A DNA stretch of 17,993 nucleotides from Candidatus Omnitrophota bacterium (lineage in GTDB: Bacteria; Omnitrophota; Koll11; Zapsychrales; Aceulaceae), in NCBI GenBank assembly GCA_029931885.1, contig JAOZRJ010000007.1, positions 1 through 17,993 of the forward strand, in the 5' to 3' direction. Made by a program: the position numbers and the translations under genes. Position 1 is the stretch's first letter. Each line of letters starts with the position of its first letter. Under the pieces are notes generated by a model, which saw only the letters and a list, made by a program, of their open reading frames with translations, did no database searches and was not told the origin of the DNA. Of this stretch, positions 7,975 to 14,347 are shown in pieces.

Positions 7975-8794
7975 AGCTACACCTTCTTTCTAGTTCAGCT
8001 AATGCTTGTTTTGCTTCTTCCCCTTTAGGAGCGATTCCATGGCAAACAGGCTTATAGCAAACTGATTCCACTCCCTCTCCTTTAATTGTATCGGCAATAA
8101 TAACCAACGGTCTCGTTGACTGCCTTGAACGAACGTGCTCTAAAACATTCAAAATTTCATCCATTGAATGTCCATCAATACGAGCAACATCCCATCCAAA
8201 AGACTGCCATCGCTCTTCCATAGGTTCTAAAGAAACGATATTTTCTGTAAAATCAGTAACACATAAATAGTTTCTATCAACTATCGCAACCAAATTATTT
8301 AATCGATTATGGGAGGCAAACATCGCTGTTTCCCAGATAGATCCTTCATAACATTCCCCGTCACCTAAAAGTGTAAATGTTAAAAATAATTCTCGGTCCA
8401 TTTTTGCGGCTAACGCAATGCCTGCTGCAAAACCAAATCCCTGGCCTAAGGACCCGCAAGTAATTTCAACGCCTGGAACGCTATTTTGAAGATGAACTCC
8501 AAACTTGCCATCCTTTTGCGCAAATTTATCTAAATCTTTCATGCTAAAATATCCGCAATCCGCCAAGACCGTATAAAGCGCAGGACTTGCCTGGCCCTTA
8601 CTCATAATAAAACGGTCACGATCCTTCCACTCCGGATTTTTAGGATCATGACGCATAATATCTCCATAATAAAGTGCTACTAATATATCAATACATGACA
8701 TTGATGATGTCACATGACCTGTTTGGGCTTTGATACACATATTTAATATATGCTTTCGAATATCCCAGGCTTTCTTCTTTAAATTTTTTTTCAT
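7967..8794 (-). CDS. Transketolase, N-terminal (thiamine diphosphate-binding) subunit
   Basis: 275 residues, the PP domain of transketolase as a separate protein. It shows KAQTGHVTSSMSCIDIL (22-38), FIMSKGQASPALY (62-74), GSLGQGFGFAAGIA (114-127) and LLGDGECYEGSIWE (142-155). Asp145 begins the GDG-X26-30-N motif that ends at N175 (VDRNYL), holding Mg2+ and the diphosphate. H27 matches a conserved active-site histidine. The ATG at 8794 has GAGG five nt upstream and lies 14 nt after the SDR gene. Split transketolases are known in archaea and several bacteria. Finding the pair in a sugar-nucleotide operon rather than with pentose phosphate genes suggests dedicated sugar synthesis. Confidence 0.93.
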   Translation of the reverse strand: MKKNLKKKAWDIRKHILNMCIKAQTGHVTSSMSCIDILVALYYGDIMRHDPKNPEWKDRDRFIMSKGQASPALYTVLADCGYFSMKDLDKFAQKDGKFGVHLQNSVPGVEITCGSLGQGFGFAAGIALAAKMDRELFLTFTLLGDGECYEGSIWETAMFASHNRLNNLVAIVDRNYLCVTDFTENIVSLEPMEERWQSFGWDVARIDGHSMDEILNVLEHVRSRQSTRPLVIIADTIKGEGVESVCYKPVCHGIAPKGEEAKQALAELERRCSYE

Positions 8795-8808
8795 AACGTC
8801 CTCTCTGT

Positions 8809-9741
8809 TTAAATGTTTGCATATTGATTGCGTTTTACAACTCTGTACCCTTTGACCAGCTCTTCAATGCCGTCGGATAAAGAAATTCTTGGGCTAAACC
8901 CAGCTTGCTCTATCTTCTTATTACTAACGATATAATCTCTTTTATCAAGATCTTCTCCAATTTGCGATTCTGTAAAATAAAATTCTTTAACATGTTTTTT
9001 AATTTCTTCACAAAGTTCTTTTTTACTTAAATTCGCATCACTAAGTCCTACATTATATGGTTCATTCTTCATTTTATCAAAATTATTAAGCCCTAAAATA
9101 AACGCCTGCGTTACATCCCGAACATGAATATAATTTCGCTTAAAATGAGCTTCAAACAATACAACAAATCTGTCATAAACAGCGCGATAAGTAAAGTCAT
9201 TAACTAAAAGATCCAACCTCATTCTCGGGCTAACTCCAAAAGCTGTTGCCAATCGAAATGTAATAGCCTCGCCAGAATCCAAAATCATCTTTTCAGCTTC
9301 TGATTTCAATTTTCCATATAAGGAAATCGGATTTAATGGCGTTTCTTCAGTGCACTCTTTTTCTTTTTGACCAATCCCATAACCACTGTTTGTTGTCGGA
9401 TAAATAACAATTTGATTTTTACTGCGCAAATCAAGTATCATCTTAACCGCATCCACTATAATTGACTGCGCGCCTAAAGGATCTCTAGAGCAAAGAGGAG
9501 CTCCGGTTAAACATGCCAATGGAAAAACCGCATCAGCCGACTTCATCTGCTGTGAAATAATTTCTTTATCTCTCGCATCACCGCGGACAATTGTGAGCTT
9601 TTTATCAACACAACAGTCTAAAAGAGAGCTTTGGTTATACATAAAATTATCAACAACGCAAACCTCATGTCCTTCTTTAAGGAGCTCAGGAACAAAGATA
9701 GATCCAATATATCCAGCCCCTCCTGTTACTAAAATCTTCAT
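8809..9741 (-). CDS. Extended SDR NAD(P)-dependent epimerase/dehydratase, substrate unknown
   Basis: 310 residues. The N-terminal GGAGYIG (7-13) is a canonical extended-SDR glycine motif and VVDNF (29-33) suggests NAD(H). DAVFPLACLTGAP (70-82) follows, then YPTTNSGYG (114-122) in the place of the S/T strand and YGKLK (142-146) with the catalytic Tyr and Lys. NYIHVRDVTQAF fits the substrate-side helix of sugar-nucleotide epimerases. The ATG at 9741 has AAGGAG at good spacing; the gene lies 12 nt after the Fcl-like gene and 14 nt before transketolase. It resembles generic 'NAD-dependent epimerase' proteins of O-antigen loci rather than a defined GalE, RmlB or UXS enzyme. It may act before or after the transketolase product is activated; no specific reaction can be assigned. 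Confidence 0.88.
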   Translation of the reverse strand: MKILVTGGAGYIGSIFVPELLKEGHEVCVVDNFMYNQSSLLDCCVDKKLTIVRGDARDKEIISQQMKSADAVFPLACLTGAPLCSRDPLGAQSIIVDAVKMILDLRSKNQIVIYPTTNSGYGIGQKEKECTEETPLNPISLYGKLKSEAEKMILDSGEAITFRLATAFGVSPRMRLDLLVNDFTYRAVYDRFVVLFEAHFKRNYIHVRDVTQAFILGLNNFDKMKNEPYNVGLSDANLSKKELCEEIKKHVKEFYFTESQIGEDLDKRDYIVSNKKIEQAGFSPRISLSDGIEELVKGYRVVKRNQYANI

Positions 9742-9753
9742 TTTGTTATCTCC

Positions 9754-10683
9754 TTAATTTCGTTTATGAGCATACCAATCATACGTTTTCTGAATACCTT
9801 CCTTAATACCAATTCTCGGTTTCCAGCCAAGATTTGTAATCTTATAGTTATCTAAAAGTTTTTGTAACGCTCCGTTTGGTTTTGCTGAATCAAAAATAAT
9901 TTCTCCCTTAAACCCAGAAATTTCCTTAATCGTCTCAGCCAATTCTTTAATAGAAATATCTTGTCCTAAGCCGATATGAACAACAGAAGCTTCTTGATAT
10001 TTTTCCATTAAAAATAAACATGCTTCAACAAAATCATCAGCAAAAATAAATTCTCTTCTTGGACTTCCGCTTCCCCAAATAATAACATTATTTTGATTTT
10101 TTATTTTTGCTTCATAAAATTTATGAATTAAAGCTCCTAAAACATGCGATGTTGATAAATCAGTATCTGCTCCAGGTCCATAAACAGTCGCCGGAATGCC
10201 AACAATCGCATTAAACCCATATTGCTTACGATAACTCTTACACAGCCTAATGCCGGCTAATTTTGCGCTCGAATAGGCTTGGCTCGTCGGCTCCATAGGT
10301 CCTGTCTCTAAGTATTCCTCTCTCATGGGCTGTTGGCACTCTTTTGGATAAACGCACGAGCTTGCAAAATACATCAATTTCTTTGCGCCGAATTTATGCG
10401 CAGCATAAACAACATTATTTTGACTTTCAGAATTCTTATAAAAGAACTCTGCCGGACTTTTCTGATTTGCCTCAATACCTCCGGATTGCACGGATCCCAA
10501 AAATACATATTCTGGCTTATTGTCAGAAAAAAACCGATAAACAGAATCTTGAATCGTCGTATCAAGTGCCATTTGCGAAGAAGAAAAAACATTTAAAAAT
10601 CCATTATTAGAAAAATATTCCAACAAAGATTTTTCTATCACATCATTATGACCGACAATTAAAATTCTAGAACTTTTATCCAT
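9754..10683 (-). CDS. GDP-L-fucose synthase-like epimerase/reductase with degenerate Rossmann glycine motif
   Basis: 309 residues, close in layout to Fcl/WcaG, which epimerizes and reduces GDP-4-keto-6-deoxymannose. Conserved are SSCVYPKECQQPM (108-120) with Cys110, AYSSAKLAG (136-144) with Tyr137 and Lys141, LSTSHVLGALIHKFYEA (176-192) with His180, and WGSGSPRREFIFADDF. Cys110 and His180 correspond to the epimerization acid/base residues of E. coli Fcl (C109, H179). The N-terminal motif, normally GxxGxxG, reads GHNDVIE (11-17), with one glycine left. The ATG at 10683 lies 9 nt after the UXS stop with no strong ribosome site. No GDP-mannose 4,6-dehydratase is in the window. Related reductases also process GDP-6-deoxy-heptose in Campylobacter, so a GDP-heptose substrate made with HddA/HddC is plausible. 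Confidence 0.85.
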   Translation of the reverse strand: MDKSSRILIVGHNDVIEKSLLEYFSNNGFLNVFSSSQMALDTTIQDSVYRFFSDNKPEYVFLGSVQSGGIEANQKSPAEFFYKNSESQNNVVYAAHKFGAKKLMYFASSCVYPKECQQPMREEYLETGPMEPTSQAYSSAKLAGIRLCKSYRKQYGFNAIVGIPATVYGPGADTDLSTSHVLGALIHKFYEAKIKNQNNVIIWGSGSPRREFIFADDFVEACLFLMEKYQEASVVHIGLGQDISIKELAETIKEISGFKGEIIFDSAKPNGALQKLLDNYKITNLGWKPRIGIKEGIQKTYDWYAHKRN

Positions 10684-10692
10684 AGCACTACT

Positions 10693-11628
10693 TTATTCTT
10701 TAAACCATTCAATCGTCTTGACCAAACCTTTTTCAAGCTGAACCTTAGGCTTCCATTTTAACTTAGTTTTCGCTAATGAAATATTAGGCTTTCTTTGCCT
10801 AGGATCGTCTATGGGTAACGGCTTCCTAGCAATTTTATTTTTTGTCTTTGTAACCTTTTGTATTAAACTTGCCAACTGCAAAATTGTAAATTCTGACGGA
10901 TTTCCAAGATTAATAGGTGTTTTAACATTAGAGTGTAGTAATCTTACAATACCTTCGACCAAATCATCAACATAACAAAATGAACGTGTTTGTTTGCCGT
11001 CTCCATAGACAGTTAAAGGTTTCTTATAAAGCATCTGATAAATAAAATTTGGGACAACTCTACCATCACGCATTTGCATGCGAGGCCCATAAGTATTAAA
11101 AATACGTACAATACGAATATCCAAATGATATTTTCTACGATATGCCGCTGTAATAGCCTCAGCAAAACGTTTTGATTCGTCATAAACACTTCTTGGGCCG
11201 ATAGGATTAACGTGCCCCCAATAATCTTCTTTTTGCGGATGCACGAGAGGATCACCATAAACTTCAGAAGTTGAAGCTAAGAAAAATCTTGCTTTCTTTG
11301 CCTTTGCAAGCTCTAGCAAATTATATGTTCCAAATGATCCCACCTTAAGAGTTTCAATGGGAAGATTAAGATAATCGATTGGACTCGCCGGTGAAGCAAA
11401 ATGTAAAACATAATCAATAGCACCCTTAACATCAAACCTCTCAGAAACATCATGTTTAATAAAGGTAAAGTCTTTATTTTTAAGAAGATGCTTAACGTTC
11501 TCTCGACTGCCAGTAATGAGATTATCCATACAAATTACTTTATAGCCATCAGCAATCATGCGATCGCATAAATGACTCCCTATAAATCCTGCACCGCCAG
11601 CAATTAAAATATTCTTTTTTCGTGTCAT
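10693..11628 (-). CDS. uxs: UDP-glucuronate decarboxylase (UDP-xylose synthase)
   Basis: 311 residues. It converts UDP-glucuronate to UDP-xylose with NAD+ in the cytoplasm. [10 protein letters not shown] (11-20) is the NAD motif. [10 protein letters not shown] (77-86), [11 protein letters not shown] (117-127), [21 protein letters not shown] (134-154) and [10 protein letters not shown] are nearly diagnostic for UXS; the last long stretch is the same from bacteria to animals and carries the catalytic Tyr149 and Lys153. Thr120 and Glu122 belong to the active-site triad region. It starts at ATG 11628 with AAGGA six nt upstream, 9 nt after the preceding dehydrogenase stop. Its substrate would come from the UDP-glucose dehydrogenase two genes upstream, which makes a complete UDP-Glc to UDP-GlcA to UDP-Xyl route in one operon. 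It lacks the extra domain of ArnA, so arabinosamine synthesis is not suggested. Confidence 0.94.
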   Translation of the reverse strand: MTRKKNILIAGGAGFIGSHLCDRMIADGYKVICMDNLITGSRENVKHLLKNKDFTFIKHDVSERFDVKGAIDYVLHFASPASPIDYLNLPIETLKVGSFGTYNLLELAKAKKARFFLASTSEVYGDPLVHPQKEDYWGHVNPIGPRSVYDESKRFAEAITAAYRRKYHLDIRIVRIFNTYGPRMQMRDGRVVPNFIYQMLYKKPLTVYGDGKQTRSFCYVDDLVEGIVRLLHSNVKTPINLGNPSEFTILQLASLIQKVTKTKNKIARKPLPIDDPRQRKPNISLAKTKLKWKPKVQLEKGLVKTIEWFKE

Positions 11629-11637
11629 TTATTTTCC

Positions 11638-12911
11638 TTATAAAGTTGTTATTTTAATACTCTTATGGTCCTTGTAGACATTACATAAATCAAAAATAAG
11701 ATTAGCATGCGTAAAAATCTTTTTATAGTCAACTTCCTTGTGACTTGCCGCGATTACAACGCAATCAAATTGTTTCAATATTTTAGGAGTCAGCTTAACA
11801 GAGCACAAGTTCAGCGTTCCCATTTTTAAATAAGGAATCAATGGATCAGAATAGCTAACTTGATATTTTTGTTTTTTAAGCAATTCTATAAATCTTAGTG
11901 CAGCAGATCTCCTTAAATCTTTAACATCTTTTTTGTATGTAACGCCCATGATTAGTATCTTGGCGCGGCTCTCACTTTTCCTATTTTTCTTTAAAAAAGA
12001 TTTTAAACGACCCAGCACATATTCTGGAACCTTATCATTTGTATCAGCTGACAGCTTAATAAACTTTGAACTAACACCATGATGTCTCGCCTTCCAGTAT
12101 AAATACAACGGATCATCTGGTATGCAATGCCCTCCAACTCCAAGGCTTGGATAAAAAGGCATAAAACCAAAGGGCTTTGTTTTCGCAGCATCAACAACTT
12201 CCCAAATATTAATTCCTAATTTATCGCACATCATCGCAGCTTCATTAACCCAGCTAATGTTTACCAGTCGAAATGTATTTTCTAAAAGCTTTACCATTTC
12301 AGCTGCACGCGGCGAAGAAACCAAATGAACCTTATTAATAACTTTTTGATAAAGAGCTTTTGCTAATTGACCTGAACGATCCCCAAGCCCGCCGACGATC
12401 TTGGGAATCTTCGTAACAGGATATTTTTTGTTACCTGGATCAATGCGCTCAGGAGAAAACGCTAAATAAAAATCTTTTCCTGCTTTTAAATTTGCGGATT
12501 CCAACCTCGGCTTGATAAGTTCTTCTGTTGTCCCCGGATATGTCGTACTTTCAAGAACAACCATCATTTCCTTCCGCACAAAAGGTTTTATTGTCTTCAC
12601 TGCATTTAAAATATATGAAATATCAGGAGTATATCTTCTCTTTAATGGTGTTGGCACGCAAATCAAAACAACATCAGATTTCGATAGAACAGAAAAATCA
12701 GTTGAAACCTCTAACGCTTTATTCTTTATAAGTTTCGCGATATCCCGAATAGATACGTCTTCATTGTAATTCTTCCCTTTTTTAATTCTTAACGCTCGAT
12801 CTTTGCTTTTATCCAATCCAAAAACCTTAAAACCGACCTTGGCAAAGCTCACTGCTAGAGGTAGGCCAACATACCCCAGGCCGATAACAGCAATTTTAGA
12901 TTTTCCATCAT
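11638..12911 (-). CDS. UDP-N-acetylglucosamine 6-dehydrogenase (WbpA/WecC group), apparent 1-nt frameshift at the N-terminus
   Basis: NAD-dependent four-electron oxidation of a UDP-HexNAc to the uronic acid. VLICVPTPL, ESTTYPGTTEE, FYLAFSPERIDPGN, KIVGG and LGVGGHCIPDDPLYLYW (catalytic Cys) mark the WbpA group. The body is open down to the stop at 11638. In frame, the NAD motif GLGYVGLPLA is intact but no ATG, GTG or TTG precedes it before a TGA at 12916-12918. In the neighbouring frame, ATGATGGAA starts at 12911. Adding one A to the A4 run at 12901-12904 would give MMEKSKIAVIGLGYVG and a normal 424-residue protein. The GTG at 12852 would give 404 residues without the glycine motif and is unlikely to be functional. 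An ATT start at 12915 is the other way to keep the motif. Probably an assembly or sequencing slip, or a recent mutation. Confidence 0.85.
12901..12904 (-). other. Putative frameshift site (A4 run, one base short)
   Basis: The minus strand reads ATGATGGAAAATCTAAAATT from the upstream ATG. With four A the ATG frame ends in unrelated sequence. With five A it joins the frame of KIAVIGLGYVG exactly. Homopolymer length errors are common in sequencing, and such runs also support polymerase slippage. Confidence 0.6.
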
Positions 12912-12930
12912 TAATTCACACTACCTAATA

Positions 12931-13004
12931 TTTAATAAAATAATTTTATAAAACCAACTCTACCTACTCCGACAAACTCACTTTTATAAAATTATTTTCT
13001 TAAA
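12931..13004. repeat. AT-only inverted repeat, 23-bp arms, 28-nt loop, overlapping the ugd stop codon
   Basis: The arms are 12931-12953 and 12982-13004. A core of 17 bases is perfect: AAAATAATTTTATAAAA at 12937-12953 and its exact complement at 12982-12998. Then comes one mismatch (12936/12999) and five more matches, so 22 of 23 pairs. The loop (12954-12981) is G-rich on the transcribed strand, unlike the arms. The right arm contains the TAA of the UDP-glucose dehydrogenase gene (13000-13002). In RNA it would form a long, AU-only hairpin between ugd and the next gene. There is no U-run after it, so it does not look like a standard terminator. It may protect the upstream message, tune expression of the next gene, or be a scar or small mobile palindromic element. 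The 88-nt gap it occupies (12912-12999) is the largest inside the operon. Confidence 0.85.
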
Positions 13005-14322
13005 CGCTATTTGTTCCAATGCCATAATACTCAAAGCCAATCTTTTTCATATCAGACTTTTTATATAAATTTCTACCATCAAAAATAAGTGCATGGTTCA
13101 TGAGCTGATGAATCTTTCTAAAATTAATTTTCTTAAATTCATCCCATTCGGTTAAAATTAAAAGGCAATCAGCGTCTTTGGCAACTTCATAAGCATCCTT
13201 GCAATATTTTATCTTAGATAAACTTTCACGAGATTTCTCCATTGCTTGCGGATCATAAGCTTTAATCCTAGCTCCTTCTTTCTGCAATTCTTTTATAATA
13301 TCCACAGATGGAGCGCTACGCATATCGTCCGTATTAGGTTTGAACGCCAGACCTAAAACTCCAACGGTTTTTCCTTTTAATATCCATATAGTATCTTCTA
13401 TTTTTTTAACAAAAGACTTTTTTTGCTCTTCATTCACCTTTCTAACTTCTTGTAAAATCTTAAAATCATAACCACTTCTTTCACTTAAAAGAATAAACGC
13501 ATCAACATCTTTTGGGAAACAGCTTCCCCCGTAACCAACCCCAGCACACAAAAAATCTCGACCAATACGCTTGTCAAGCCCCATCCCTTGCGTAACCTTT
13601 TGTATATCCGCGCCTACGTGGTCACATACTTGTGAAAGTGCATTGCTAAATGAAATCTTTGTGGCTAAAAAAGAATTTGAAGCATGCTTTATAATTTCGG
13701 CCGAATTCATATCTGTCACAATAATCTTTGCCTTTAAAGGCTTATAGACCTCTTTTAATATTTGTTCCGCCTTTTTTGTTTGAACTCCAACAACAATTCG
13801 ATCCGGATTCATAAAATCATGGACAGCAGCCCCTTCTCTTAGAAACTCTGGATTTGAAGCCACATCAAACCTAATATCTTTAGCTTTCTTATTTTTATAT
13901 TTTTGATTTAACGTTAGCCTAACAGCTTTTTCAATACGCTTTCCAGTCTGAGCGGGAACAGTTGACTTCTCAACAATTAACTTATAAGAATCCATGCCTT
14001 GCGCAATCTCTCGTGCAGCCTGTTCAACATATGACAAATCAGCCTCTCCATTCTTCTTTGATGGTGTTCCAACAGCAATAAATATAACCTCGGATTTCTT
14101 AGCTGCCTCTGTCACTGACCCCATAAAACTTAATCTTTTACTCTTAACGTTTGACTTCAACAACACCTCTAAGCCAGGCTCATAAATAGGCATTTCAAGC
14201 TTTTTTAATTTCTTAAGCTTATCAGCATTATTATCTACACAAATAACCTTATGCCCCACCTCGGCCAAACAAATACCTGTTACAAGACCAACGTATCCAG
14301 ATCCAATAATTGCAATATTCAT
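13000..14322 (-). CDS. ugd: UDP-glucose 6-dehydrogenase
   Basis: 440 residues, full length. It oxidizes UDP-glucose to UDP-glucuronate with two NAD+. GSGYVG (7-12) is the NAD motif with VCVDNN-like VICVDNN (26-32) after it. FIAVGTPSKKNGEADLSYV, VEKSTVPAQTG (118-128), SNPEFLREGAAVHDF and NPDRIVVG are signatures of the group that acts on UDP-glucose. GVGYGGSCFPKD (261-272) carries the catalytic Cys268, and the C-terminal domain has LGLAFKPNTDDMRSAPS. The ATG at 14322 has AGGAG with a 9-nt spacer and lies 25 nt after lptD. The product feeds the UXS enzyme two genes downstream, and may enter the glycan directly as glucuronate. The stop codon is inside a long inverted repeat. Confidence 0.95.
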   Translation of the reverse strand: MNIAIIGSGYVGLVTGICLAEVGHKVICVDNNADKLKKLKKLEMPIYEPGLEVLLKSNVKSKRLSFMGSVTEAAKKSEVIFIAVGTPSKKNGEADLSYVEQAAREIAQGMDSYKLIVEKSTVPAQTGKRIEKAVRLTLNQKYKNKKAKDIRFDVASNPEFLREGAAVHDFMNPDRIVVGVQTKKAEQILKEVYKPLKAKIIVTDMNSAEIIKHASNSFLATKISFSNALSQVCDHVGADIQKVTQGMGLDKRIGRDFLCAGVGYGGSCFPKDVDAFILLSERSGYDFKILQEVRKVNEEQKKSFVKKIEDTIWILKGKTVGVLGLAFKPNTDDMRSAPSVDIIKELQKEGARIKAYDPQAMEKSRESLSKIKYCKDAYEVAKDADCLLILTEWDEFKKINFRKIHQLMNHALIFDGRNLYKKSDMKKIGFEYYGIGTNSV

Positions 14323-14347
14323 TTCTTTAGTCTCCTACGATTTAATT

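Noticed and set aside
11638..12852. 404-residue dehydrogenase starting at GTG 12852
   Set aside because: This start cuts off GLGYVG, the NAD-binding loop, which is clearly encoded just upstream in the same frame.
12954..12981. G-rich loop as a G-quadruplex
   Set aside because: Only three GG pairs are visible; four G tracts are needed.
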